Positions 39,246 through 49,297 of a stretch of 64,000 nucleotides of DNA are shown piece after piece. A model generated the notes under the pieces. It saw nothing but the letters and a program-made list of their open reading frames with translations, ran no database searches and was not told the DNA's origin. Within the stretch, counting starts at the first letter, position 1. Each line of letters starts with the position of its first letter. A program made the translations under genes and the position numbers. Origin of the DNA: Azorinus chamasolen (taxonomy: Eukaryota > Mollusca > Bivalvia > Cardiida > Solecurtidae); NCBI GenBank assembly GCA_963576725.1, contig OY755241.1, positions 60,137,071-60,201,070 of the forward strand. The letters are read 5' to 3'.

Positions 39246-39440
39246 TTAACCCTTAATTTCTCTCATGTAAACTTGTTTTCATGCATCTGCAAACAGAGTA
39301 GACCCAGATAAGGTGGCTCCTATAGGATCAAGGTCTGTTATTTGCTAATGGAATTTGATAGATGTTTCTATGCCTTCTAAAACAGCTACACTGATTCACC
39401 TTCAACATTTTATTATAAATAGTTATAAATAGAATGATAC
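39246..39440. mobile_element. palB-prime MITE, partial
   Basis: TTAACCCTTAATTTCTCTCA, hairpin decayed on the right (GGCTCCTATAGGATCAAGG), flank AACAGCTACACTGATTCACC. The right end is lost. A small palindrome (AGTTATCTCCCTTTGTCCC / GGGACAAGGGAAATAACT) follows at 39457-39510. Confidence 0.6.
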
Positions 39441-40020
39441 TAGCACTCCAATGCAGTTATCTCCCTTTGTCCCTTATGGCTATGCTGATGGGACAAGGGA
39501 AATAACTGTGAGGAAATTACCTTTTAAGTGTTACAGATTCTGATGTTAAGTAGCATAAAACCCCAGGGTGAGACCATTTATGGCCCAGGGGTCATTATTT
39601 GAACACACCTGGTAGTGGTATATTAGGTGATGCTTCATACCAAATATCTTAGCTCTAGATTATGTGGTTTCAGACAAAAAGATTTTTAAAGGGTTCCCTA
39701 TATAAGTCTATGTAAAAACTACAAGCCCCAGGGCAGGGCCATTTTTGGCCCGGGGGTCATCATTTTAACAAACTTGGTAAAGGACCATTAGATGATGCTA
39801 TATACCAAATATCAAAGCTCTAGAAATTGTGGTTTCAGAGAAGAAGATTTTTAAAGATTTAAAAAAAAAACCTGTAAAAGTAGTGGGGCGGGGCCATTTT
39901 TTGCCCGGGGGTCATGATTTTAACAAAACTGATAGAGGACATCCTAAGGTACATTTCTGTGAAATTTGGTTGAAATCCTCCCAGTGGTTTAGGAGAAGAA
40001 GTCATTTGAAATAAAAGTGA

Positions 40021-40118
40021 ACGGACAGACGGACGGACAGACGGACAGACGGACAGACAGACAGACGGACAGACGGACAGACGGACAGACGGACAGACGG
40101 ACGACGGACGACAGGCGG
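40021..40118. repeat. (GGACAGAC)n tract in L element
   Basis: Twelve or so imperfect ACGGACAG units, part of the L 3' region. Similar but shorter tracts occur at 35940 and 48456. The minus-strand frame rich in SVCPSVRL is an artefact. Confidence 0.85.
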
Positions 40119-40459
40119 TCACAATAGCTCACCTTGAGCCTTTGGCTCAGGTGAGCTAAAAATATAAACTGGCAGATATCTCTGTTGTGCTTATAAGAAC
40201 CCACGCAATATTTTTCTATGTTGTCCTAGCGGTTTAACATAACATCCTGATAAGTTAGAACCCCTAGGGTCGCAACAATATCGTGTTCATGCTACACGCA
40301 AGGTTTTATTAAAATCCGTTAAGCAGTGTAAAAAGTCGCGCTTACAAAATTGGCAGCCACCCGTCGTACATTACCATTTCAATTACCGGATTTTCCGCGG
40401 AAAACCATGAAATTATCATTAAATGATATTTGTTTCTCACTACTGTTAAACATGTATAA

Positions 40460-40600
40460 ACAAGATGTGTTTGTGAAACACTATGCCCCCGAAGGATGAC
40501 CTTGCCCTTTGACCCATGGATCAGAGAGTTTAACGCGACACATCGTCTTTGTATATATGTGAACATGTGTGCCAAGTTATTTTGTAATTCATTCAGTTAT
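40460..40600 (+). mobile_element. N-family element, 5' end only
   Basis: ACAAGATGTGTTTGTGAAAC then ACTATGCCCCCGAAGGATGA. Identical start to 48119. It breaks off into palB-prime sequence. Confidence 0.6.
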
Positions 40601-40846
40601 AGAAGTTTTCTTCATATAAACGTGTTTTCACGCATTTACAGAGTAGATGCAGACCAGACTGCTCAAACTGGAGCTGTCTGATTAGGGTCTGCTCCGTTTG
40701 CTAATGCAATTTGAAAGATATGTGTCTTTAGTTCTAAAATGGCTACAATGCTCCACTTTCCATTATTTATAACTATTATTACACGAATATTCAGTAGGTA
40801 TTTAACTTTGGAATAGATCTAGACATAGAACAGGGAAAGGGGTAAT
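40600..40846. mobile_element. palB-prime MITE
   Basis: TTCTTCATATAAACGTGTTT, hairpin GACCAGACTGCTCAAACTGG / AGCTGTCTGATTAGGGTC, flank GCTCCACTTTCCATTATTTA, end AACAGGGAAAGGGGTAA. Confidence 0.65.
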
Positions 40847-40904
40847 GGCGCTGACACATTTTGGCTAATATGTTGTCAGCGTTGAGCATGCAAGGAACAA
40901 CGTT

Positions 40905-41845
40905 TGACAGTATATGTATGAATGTGCAACTGTGTGCATATATATGTGAGTTTAGGGCCCGCATGTAAGGGACAATGTTTGTGCGAATGTGGAAGTATGT
41001 GCGAGTGTTGAACAGCGTGTGTGCATGTGCGAGTGTTGAACAGCGTGTGTGCATGTATATGTGCTTGGTTTAACAGCGTAAGTACATGTATATGTGCGAG
41101 TGTTTAACAGTGTGTACATGTATATGTGCAAGTGTTTAACAGGCTGTGTGCAAGTGTTGAACAGCGTGTGTACATGTGCGAGTGTTGAACCGCGTGTGTG
41201 CTTGTATATGTGCGAGTGTTGAACAGCGTGTGTGCATGTGCGAGTGTTGAACCGCGTGTGTGCTTGTATATGTGCGAGTGTTGAACAGCGTGTGTGCATG
41301 TGCAAGTGTTGAACAGCATGTTTGCATGTGCAAGTGTTGAACAGCATGTGTATGTGCGGGCGTTAAACAGCACTTGTGTGCATATAATTATGTGCGAGTG
41401 TGGAATAGATTGTATGTGTATGTATATGTGTGAGCGTGGAACATATTGTGTGTGCATGTATATGTGTGAGCGAGTGTTGAACAGCGTGTGTGCATGTGCG
41501 AGTGTTGAACAGCATGTTTGCATGTGCAAGTGTTAAACAGCACTTGTGTGCATATAATTATGTGCGAGTGTGGAATAGATTGTATGTGTATGTATATGTG
41601 TGAGCGTGGAACATATTGTGTGTGCATGTATATGTGTGAGCGAGTGTTGAACAGCGTGTGTGCATGTGCGAGTGTTGAACAGCATGTTTGCATGTGCAAG
41701 TGTTGAACAGCATGTGTATGTGCGGGCGTTAAACAGCACTTGTGTGCATATAATTATGTGCGAGTGTGGAATAGATTGTATGTGTATGTATATGTGTGAG
41801 CGTGGAACATATTGTGTGTGCATGTATATGTGTGAGCGTACTTCA
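40905..41845. repeat. GT-rich minisatellite with higher-order repeat
   Basis: The basic unit is about 28-32 bp (TGCGAGTGTTGAACAGCGTG plus TGTGCATG). From 41363 it forms a higher-order unit: the landmark TTAAACAGCACTTGTG recurs at 41363, 41533 and 41729 (170 and 196 bp apart), each followed by the same TGGAATAGATTGTATG and GTGGAACATATTGTG blocks. His/Thr-rich frames on minus and Cys-rich frames on plus are artefacts. Confidence 0.92.
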
Positions 41846-41937
41846 TTTGTGTTGCTGTGGACTTTCATGTGACATCTCCCGTCTTTCTCCTACTCTGGTT
41901 TCCTTATAAATGTTATTAAAAAACCTTTGTTCTGTAA

Positions 41938-42195
41938 AGGATAGCTTTCATGTAAGAAATGATTTCCTTCAGTGTTGGATTTTGGCTCGTTCAGACGAAA
42001 GTTGAATGATAAAGCTGAAGATTATGTCAATGCTGACAAAAATAAGCCGACATAGGGGACGTAAATGTAAAGGTAAGCTTTCCTGTAAAAACAATTTTCC
42101 TTCAGCATTGGGTTTTGGTTTCCTCTGACGAAAGCCAAATCAAGCTGAAGATTATGTCATTGCTTGAAAGAAATAAGCCGACCTAGGGGAAGTAA
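41938..42195. repeat. Tandem duplication, about 130-bp unit
   Basis: GATAGCTTTCATGTAAGAAA ... AATAAGCCGACATAGGGGA and GGTAAGCTTTCCTGTAAAAA ... AATAAGCCGACCTAGGGGA are two diverged copies. Landmark: GCTGAAGATTATGTCA in both. Confidence 0.75.
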
Positions 42196-42495
42196 ATGCA
42201 TCAGGACAGATATTTCGACTTCGTCGCATTTGTTTCCCATACCAATCATGTTTTGTGGCATTTTTATTTTTCTCATGATTTTACCCTAGACACAAGTCAA
42301 AGATATATGAACTATTTGTTTTGTTACGAATACCATAACGTGTGTAATTTATATATTCAAGCTTTCCTCAGCACGAGGTTATATAAAATCTTCCCCGAAA
42401 ACATTCATTTGGGTTTACAATATAATTTTGCAAGAATGATCCTTTCCCAAATTAGTTCAGCTATTTTATTCGTGAGACACACGTTTCTAATATAG
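42196..42495 (+). other. 99-codon open frame, probably fortuitous
   Basis: A Phe/Tyr/His-rich frame with no signal, no repeat and no family resemblance. It begins at the boundary of the tandem duplication. AT-rich DNA can yield this by chance, but it is among the longest non-repeat frames in the region. Confidence 0.15.
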
Positions 42496-42527
42496 CTATT
42501 GAGGACATCTAGCTACACTGCTATGGT

Positions 42528-42845
42528 CTTGTAGAACCCTCAGTGTACGTTGTGTTTTCAAATGTAGTGTACTCATTTATTGGAATCGGGTAGACAATGG
42601 TTCAACTGTAATATCAAGTGTCAGCCTGATCATGACTAACAAGCGTCTGCCTGATCATGACTGTAACAGGTTGTCTCCCAGTATTTTAACGTTTTCTTCT
42701 TATAGCATATTTCAGATTATCGCATATAAATCCTCAAATAGAGTAACGTCTAAGGATTTCATTTACACATAAATTAGCTCATGACTCGCTATATTGATCG
42801 AGCTGTGTGATTAAATATAACAATGCGATAATTCAGCCGAGGAGA
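42528..42845. repeat. Duplicated block, copy 2 (matches 36965-37260)
   Basis: Same order of landmarks as copy 1 with an extra internal duplication of CAGCCTGATCATGACT / TGCCTGATCATGACTG. It is followed by a decayed hairpin (ACAGACCCTGGTCAACAGCC), not by the CRE/TATA sequence. Confidence 0.8.
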
Positions 42846-43048
42846 AGAGCTGCATCTAAATAAACATTGATACTGTAGTGATCAAACAGAACAGACCCTG
42901 GTCAACAGCCTTGTCGGAGCTGATGTGACTGTATGAGTGTCACTAAGACTTATTTTGTCAGGTCACAACGTATTCATACATTTCATGTGATATAGTCCAA
43001 CAAGATTCACCCGACAATGACCTTTATGCAAAAATAAATTAAAGTGAG

Positions 43049-44480
43049 ATGAATTAATGAATGGCGTTTTACGACCCATCGACACTGATGGTCATATAGA
43101 GCCGAACCAATAATAAAAAAAACTATAATACAGTAAAACCTCTCTTAACCGGCCGTTAAATTTTGTATGAATATCGGTCTTGGAGACAGCTTAATGCAGG
43201 GTTAAAGTCATGCAGAAAGCTCCCAGATGAGCTTTCTGCATGACTTTCACCCTGCATTAAGCAGCCACATGCCTATAAGTGTCTAATTTCTTATCTACTA
43301 GAATTCCGGTTAAGAGAGGTTTTACTGTATGAAATCAAATAGAGACAATCTCACTAGATTATGTAAATGTCAGTCCCGATAAACAGGATTGTAAACAAAA
43401 TAAGGACAAACTAATCGACATTCTTAAAATATACCTTTTAAATATAAGAATATAATTATATTAATGGCTTTTTAAAAATCAAATAGTTTTGGTATTTCTA
43501 CCAGTTCAAACAGTTCCCTCAGGGAATCTGCTTGAAAGAACCTATTTCTGATTAAGATTTAATAAGGACATTCAATGAGAATGTGCTGAATTGTAGGGCC
43601 TATAAGGCTAAAAAACAAAATAATCATTCAGGTTTAACTTCATTTTAAGTAAATATTAACGAGTTATAAAACAGAATGTCCAATTTTTATTCTGGCCAAT
43701 ACGACCTCACCACGCCGAATCGGCAGGCATGAATAAAAAAAATCACCTAAAATAGGTTTATCAGCATGGAGCTTGTTATGAGTTTCCTCATTCCAAGACT
43801 CCTGCCATTTTTCGTAGAATATGTCTAGTAATGTGTGGTTTGAAATCCGACTACGGAATTCTCATATCAGATTCCGACTTTGCTGCAATGTCCGCCCTCT
43901 CATTGCTCTATATTCCACAATGACTAGGTATCCAACAAAATACTGCATCTTTTGAATTAGACATTTCATGGTATTTTAAAACAAGTTTTTTAATAAGAAC
44001 ATTTACACAGAGATTTCAACACAGAATGAGAATCCGAAAAGATTGTATGTTTACTATATGATTTTCCAGCAATACAATCAAGAGCTGAGTCAATAGCTTT
44101 GATTTCTGTTGAAAAAATGGAGGCATTATCGGGAAGCCGAAACTTTGTCTCTTTGTCATTAGCCACAAAGGCAGCAGCGACCCTTTCATCATCTTTTGAA
44201 CCATCAGTATAACCTTGTTCATAATCTTCAAATCTTGAAATTATTTCATTTAAAAAAGAACTGAATTCAAGCGAGCTTGTTTCAGACTTTTCATGTCGTG
44301 TTAGTTCAAAAATAACGTTTTGTGGTTTAATAGTGCAAGGTGGTATAGATTCAACTTTTGTCTTTTCAATTAAAGATAATTCTATACCACTATTTTGAAA
44401 ACATTTTTTTTCATACGTATTCCGAAGATGGAATTACCTTTTCCTTAGATTCAAATAAACGTTGAAGTCAGATGACGCAG
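43049..44480 (-). pseudogene. Second non-LTR retrotransposon, 5'-truncated (RNase H onward)
   Basis: On the minus strand the decayed ORF2 end contains RNase H: YTDGSKDDERVAAAFV (D at about 44203), STEIKAIDSAL and FSDS, followed by the C-terminal region and a 3' UTR ending TTTTACGCCATTCATTAATT. All three acidic RNase H residues are visible, but the frame breaks further on. The related young element at 54339-59974 has YTDGSKDENK in this position, so this is a sister family. The 3' UTR is split by palD at 43131. Confidence 0.8.
43131..43327. mobile_element. palD MITE nested in non-LTR 3' UTR
   Basis: CAGTAAAACCTCTCTTAACC to GGTTAAGAGAGGTTTTACTG. TA at 43129-43130 and 43328-43329. Other copies of the host 3' UTR read AAACTATATGATGAAATC uninterrupted, so insertion at TA is demonstrated by comparison. 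Apex GCTCCCAGATGAGC. Confidence 0.88.
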
Positions 44481-44589
44481 TATATATCAATACTCGCCAG
44501 GACATCGTACATAATAAAATGCACGGGAGACACGATATAACTCATCTGAGGCGCATTCCTAGCGATACATTTGTCAGTGGTGAATGGTA

Positions 44590-44785
44590 CAGTAAAAACT
44601 CTCTATAACGGCCACTAAATAACATCTCGTATTTTGCGTGAAAGGCAGGTGACTGCTTAAAGCAAGGTGAAAGTAAAACAGAACGCTCCTATATGAGCGT
44701 TCTGTTTTACTTTTACCTTGTTTTAAGCAGCAACCTGTCCTAAATACCAAAACAATTTATTGACCGATATAGAGAGGATATACTG
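44590..44785. mobile_element. palD MITE (ATAACG subtype)
   Basis: CAGTAAAAACTCTCTATAAC to CGATATAGAGAGGATATACTG, with TA flanks. Hairpin arms of about 40 bp (GCTTAAAGCAAGGTGAAAGT, AAACAGAACGCTCC) with apex CGCTCCTATATGAGCG. Confidence 0.85.
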
Positions 44786-44799
44786 TATTTTAAATATTG

Positions 44800-45830
44800 T
44801 ATACCTGGATATACCAATTGCACTCGTGTATAAATAATTCACAAAAGACTACCGAGATATATAGAGAAATCCAGCGTAGTGTAAAGTTATAATAGAGGTC
44901 AGCAATGTCAGGTGAATCTTGTTGGACTATATATGCATACAACACATACATAATTTCTAACACATATTCATAATACATACATAAATTGTTAACATTCATA
45001 CATCATAATACATACATAAATTGTTAACATTCATACATCAGAACTTATAAATATATCATAAAAACTGGGCCGTTTGTTATGATCAGGTTAGATGGTGTGC
45101 GATTTCAGACCGGTTAAAAAGTTACTGTTACTTGTCATGCAATCATGCGCCCGGTTGATCCTGACAACTTAAGAGCAACAAACTGAAATTTTTTACTTAA
45201 TTAACGTATGCCAGTATTTCTTACATATAAATATCAATAGAACTTAATATTTATATTCCATTAGTACGAAAATGTACGTACCATATTCCGTAGTGGAAGG
45301 TTTAATATGACATCTCTATCAGCGCAACCGAATTCTCATGCGGTTTGTTGTGATGACGTCACCTAAGTACTAGTTTAAATTGCGGACACCAACGTTGCGG
45401 TCTTAAGAAGAGTAGAAGAGTTTAAAATGATCACCTTTGGAAATTGATTTAATATAGAAATGAACATTCCTCGATGTGGAATGATCAGTTAACCATATTA
45501 ACTGATAACTTGTGTATTATATTTGAAACAACTAGACTTGTGATTAAACATCTTGTAGATATACATGTATGAATTTATTTATTAATTTTGAAACTTGTAT
45601 ATAACAATAAAAATCAACTGGCCGGTGAATCTGCCGTATCTTAGAATCCAGTTTCATCAAAAATGGGAGGACGTGGATTGTATACCGATACTGAGGTTCG
45701 AAATGCAAGTATTAACACACAACTATCGATGACGTAGGTACATTATGCGTATTTACATTGTTAAAAAACTTGTCTGCTTTTAGCCGTCATAGTCCTTGTC
45801 CACAGCGCAGAACTACAGTATTTCAATTAA
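44800..45830. other. Mostly unassigned; short duplication and CRE-like site
   Basis: A 34-bp direct duplication (CATACATAAATTGTTAACAT) at 44968-45040. At 45349-45362, GTGATGACGTCACC is followed by GCGGTCTTAAGAAGAG, weakly recalling the 37.28-37.33 kb promoter arrangement (TGATGACGTCA ... GCGGCCTCAGAAGG). No TATA box. Confidence 0.35.
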
Positions 45831-45834
45831 CGTT

Positions 45835-46047
45835 TCAGCAAACAAATATGGATGTCCTGCTTGATTTAGTTAAACAACACCAGTGCAAACCAATATCGTA
45901 ACTTTGATGATTTTTGTAACCTTTAACCAAAGCAAGTTTGAACAATGCAAATTCTACAGCATCCTCTGCTTTAAATTTCATTGCTTCTGTCAAAACTAAT
46001 AAAGCTGACATTACTTTTTTTCCCCAAGTATATTTTATATGTTGCAT
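45835..46047 (-). CDS. Hypothetical open frame, 70 codons
   Basis: Encodes a charged, non-repetitive peptide (KVMSALLVLTEAMKFKAEDA ... LVKGYKNHQSYDIGLHW). Composition is more protein-like than most frames here and it lies outside known repeats. No family recognised; could be an exon or the edge of the OTU-containing element. Confidence 0.25.
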   Translation of the reverse strand: MQHIKYTWGKKVMSALLVLTEAMKFKAEDAVEFALFKLALVKGYKNHQSYDIGLHWCCLTKSSRTSIFVC

Positions 46048-46189
46048 TTGTTCATAACTTTTATTTCATACCATTTCATGCAGAGTAGATCTAGGTTTCT
46101 TTTGATAACAATGAAATATTTTAACTCTTAGTATTTTATCTGACAACTTATAGCATCTGCTTGTAGTACGCGTGTTATTAATGTTAGCA

Positions 46190-46362
46190 ATGGCTGAATA
46201 TGGAGTTGCTATTTCGATTTCTAACAAAATGTATACTGTTCAAAATGTACCAGGAGATGGGGACTGTTCCATTGCTCGAGTTTAGCAATTGAGAAGGATT
46301 TCAGTTGTTCAAGAAATATAAGAAAGCTTATTTGTGAATCAATTTTGACAAGATTGGATGTT
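46190..46362 (+). pseudogene. OTU-type cysteine protease remnant
   Basis: The frame reads MYTVQNVPGDGDCSI, matching the OTU active-site motif (GDGxC), then in shifted frame FSCSRNIRKLICESILTRLD, the usual following helix. The catalytic Cys is present; the catalytic His region is not recognisable. Some animal Helitron/Helentron elements carry OTU domains, so this may be the 5' part of the Helitron whose Rep lies at 50.8 kb, but about 3 kb of other insertions intervene. Confidence 0.55.
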
Positions 46363-46652
46363 GGCAGAAAATATGTTTGCTCATGCTTCATATATGGCAC
46401 ATAGTATTCTGACACCATGCTCAATAAACATCTTGGGCATCAGCTGTAGAAACACAGGCAGAAAATATGTTTGACTCGTGCTTCACATATGGCACAGTCA
46501 CAGTATTCTGACACCATGCTCAATAAACAATCGTGGGCATCAGCTGTAGCTGTAGAAACGGGCAAAAATATGTTTGGCTGATGCTTCACATATGGCACAG
46601 TCACAGTATTCTGACACCATACTCAATAAACATTCTTGAGCATCAGCTGTTG
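46363..46652. repeat. Tandem triplication, about 100-bp unit
   Basis: AAAATATGTTTG ... GCTTCATATATGGCACA ... ATTCTGACACCATGCTCAAT AAACA, three copies starting near 46367, 46460 and 46566. It lies inside the OTU remnant. Confidence 0.85.
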
Positions 46653-47049
46653 AGAAGCGTAGTGAGGCTGAGTGATTTAATTATAAGCATCTCAATGACC
46701 ACACGTGTTCGATTGCACGATAAAACACTGGTATAAATTTATTATTTCGATTCTAACACTTCAATTTAACTATAATTTGCACCGCCACAACGTTTCTTGA
46801 CGTACGAATTTTCGAAGCCATATCAAGTCTTGTTAAGCCGTTACAGCGCGTATGGTGTTTTATGGAGAATTCAAACATAGATACGTCCCCAAACGTCCCT
46901 TCTATGTTTATGTAGATGTGTGCGCGAGGTGTGTTAGGATTACTTTTACAACATGCAGTCAAAATGAAAATGTAAAACAGGTTGGGTTATAGTTATTAAA
47001 CTGTCAATTTTTGTTGCAGACTAAGTAAGAAAATGTCCACAGTGACAAT

Positions 47050-47740
47050 ACACTTGTAAATTAGGTCAACCACAATACCCACGTACAGAACATAGAAAAT
47101 ACTTCTGATGAAAGATTTGATCATTCATATTGCAATTTAGAAAATCCAACAGTCTCTTTTTCAGAAAATTACTTATCCAATTTTGATTATTTTGCTGTGC
47201 CATCACCTGCAAAACATTTACATGAACCACAACTTCAACAATCTAAAGCAACAACTTGTGAAACACAGACAGAACAGATTTCAGAAGTAACAAAAATTTA
47301 CAACATTTGTTGAAAACCCGACACAAGATGAGTCGAAACAGCAAAAGGCATAAAGAAAAAGAAGAGTACATAATCGAATAAGAAGACATGAAAAAAGGGA
47401 ATACAGATTTACCAGGACCTCCAGAACATACAAGACATTTGATAAAGCTATGGATGTCATTCGAGCTGTTGAGTTGGAACAAGTGTCTTACAAATTGTAC
47501 TGTTTGTCATGAACGGAAGATGGATAATGGCTAAAACTAAAAAAATATAAGATGTACCAAAGATTAAAGTTATAAAAAAGTGTTCTGATGAAAAATGTAT
47601 GAATCCTTATGTTTCTCTTGAACTGCAAGAACAATATTGTAGAGCAACAACTGATTACAAGAAATTCTCCATGCATTAGTATGCATATGCTTAAACATAG
47701 TAGCACAGGATCTAGTGGTAATTGTGTAACTTTTTTCTCG
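47050..47740 (+). pseudogene. Unknown protein remnant, possibly Helitron N-terminal region
   Basis: Frame fragments include NRIRRHEKREYRFTRTSRTY and KTFDKAMDVIRAVELEQVSY, basic and protein-like, preceded by an acidic Ser/Glu stretch. Short direct-repeat sequence types such as RHEKREYRF are seen upstream of Rep in some Helitron-like proteins, but I cannot assign it firmly. Confidence 0.3.
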
Positions 47741-47783
47741 AGAAATTAATGAAGTAGCACAAATCAAATTTTGAAAGTACAAC

Positions 47784-47890
47784 AAGATGCGTTTGTTAAA
47801 CACTATGCCTCCGATTATTGCCAATATAAGTTTGACCTTTAACCTTAAAATTGGTCTTAATAAGTTAGCTTTAAAATTGTTCGCTTCCAT
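47784..47890 (+). mobile_element. N-family 5' end fragment
   Basis: ACAAGATGCGTTTGTTAAAC ACTATGCCTCC, diverged from 48119. It stops after about 100 bp. Confidence 0.5.
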
Positions 47891-48118
47891 AATTTTATCC
47901 AGTCACCAGGCTTCTCAGGTGACATAATAAAGGGGGTGCAAATAAACTTAGGTTTATTAGGTTACTTCCGGTAGTGGAAGGTTTATTAGGTTAGTAGATA
48001 GGCGTAATGATTCTATAACCATGGAACTATTTTAGTTTTCTGTAAATATTCATAAACATGTTAATGGAATAGATCTAACAGATCTATTTGGTCACCAGAA
48101 GAATTATTCAAATGAGAA

Positions 48119-48540
48119 ACAAGATGTGTTTGTGAAACACTATGCCCCCTGATATATTTGACCTCTGACCTTGACATGTCACCCCTCAAAATGTGCAGCC
48201 TCATGAGATACACAAGCATGCCAAATATCAAGTCTCTATCTCTACTGGTCCAAAAGTTATGGCCAATGTTAAAAGTTGGCGATTTGACCCATATATTTGA
48301 CCTCTGACCTTGAAGGATGACCTTGACCTTGACACGGCACCCCTCAAAATGTGCGGCTTTATGAGATACATATGTACGCCAAATATCAAGTCTCTATCTA
48401 TACTGGCTCAAAAGTTATGACCAATGTTAAAGTTGCTGACAAACAAACAGACAAACGGACAGACAGGGCAAAAACAATATGACAGACAGACAGGGCAAAA
48501 ACAATATGCCCCCGACTATCGTCAATGGGGGCATAAAAAT
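48119..48540 (+). mobile_element. N-family element, both ends
   Basis: ACAAGATGTGTTTGTGAAAC at the 5' end with TATGCCCCC at 48141. A direct repeat of about 150 bp follows (TATTTGACCTCTGACCTTGA ... CCAAATATCAAGTCTCTATC, twice), then a GGACAGACAGGGC tract and ACAATATGCCCCC ... GGGGGCATAAAAA. TATGCCCCC is inverted at 48527-48535. Non-coding. Confidence 0.78.
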
Positions 48541-48550
48541 AAAAATAATT

Positions 48551-48650
48551 GGCTACAGCTGGATTCGAACCCGCGCCTGATCCTACAAAAACTAATTCTA
48601 ATCTCTCTAGAGACGTCGCCCTTACCGATTACGCCACTGAGGCCGCATAC
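48551..48650 (-). tRNA. tRNA-like sequence, probably SINE head or pseudogene
   Basis: On the minus strand TGGCGTAATCGG fits a pol III A-box and GGTTCGAATCC a B-box, about 50 bp apart. The acceptor ends (GCGGCCT and TGTAGCC) do not pair well and the anticodon arm is unclear, so a functional tRNA is unlikely. It adjoins the N element end. Confidence 0.45.
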
Positions 48651-49181
48651 AAAATGACGTTGATTTATCACTTTTATTAATTTAATCCACCGCTGGCAAA
48701 ACCCGTTTTTGATAAAATCAAATCTGGAAGCAAAGATTGACAGATAAATAGTAAATGTTTTCTTTTCACTCTCATGGTTATTTGATTGATAAACTCTTAC
48801 AGGGGCGGTGATAGTCATAAACCTAAATATAGCCTGTTCAGTTCCATCGATTTCTGAGTGACGTTAGGTGGAATCTAAAAATAGAAACCGAGACTACGTA
48901 ACTCGAATTTGACCAAAGAATATAGATCATGTCTGTTTGAAATAACTCATCGACCCTCGATTCAAATCATCTTGTTTTTCAAATTCAACCACGTTTCCCT
49001 TCTAGTAATACAAGTATCGAAACTATATTCCTCTGCGGTAGCTCATTAGATCTATTTACGTCTAAATGGAAGTGAAAAGGGAGGGATCCGTTGATCAAAA
49101 AACTGCATTTTCAATGTAAATTATTTCAAGAGTGTTATGTGTCTATAAAAAAGACATTTAACTATATTGACTGGATAAATT

Positions 49182-49286
49182 GAATAATAGGTTAGTGCCG
49201 TAGATGGGACGCCTTTATCCGACCCGGAGAGAAAACAGTTGATAAATCGGATAAAGCGTCCAATCTACGGCACTAACCTATTATTC
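49182..49286. repeat. Foldback, 41-bp arms
   Basis: GAATAATAGGTTAGTGCCGT AG... and its inverse CTACGGCACTAACCTATTAT TC flank a 23-bp loop. Arms contain GGACGCTTTATCCGA. Only a few mismatches. Single copy here. Confidence 0.85.
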
Positions 49287-49297
49287 TCTATGTATAC

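Larger units (their letters stand above)
37611..40162 (+). mobile_element. L-family element, long copy with nested MITEs
   Basis: The 5' end ACAAGAGGGCCATTGGCCCT and GCTCACCTGAG at 37611-37650. At the other end lie three monomers (landmarks 39573, 39738, 39893), a GGACAGACGGACAGAC tract at 40021-40115 and ACAATAGCTCACCTTGAGCC, hairpin, CTCAGGTGAGCTAAAAA. The orientation agrees, so this is probably one 2.5-kb element carrying palB (37994), palA (38940) and palB-prime (39246) insertions. It could also be two separate fragments. Confidence 0.6.

Noticed and set aside
39859..40204. VCPSVRLSV-repeat frames
   Set aside because: Translation of the (GGACAGAC)n tract of an L element; a frequent false gene in mollusc annotation.
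40791..41872. His/Thr-rich and Cys-rich open frames, up to 141 codons
   Set aside because: They are translations of a GT-rich minisatellite in both directions.
45150..45170. GCCCGGTTGATCCTGAC resembling the start of 18S rRNA
   Set aside because: The match stops after about 16 bases and no rRNA sequence follows.
48424..48657. 77-codon plus-strand frame over the N element and tRNA-like sequence
   Set aside because: It crosses two non-coding repeats; the tRNA-like A and B boxes on the minus strand explain the conservation.
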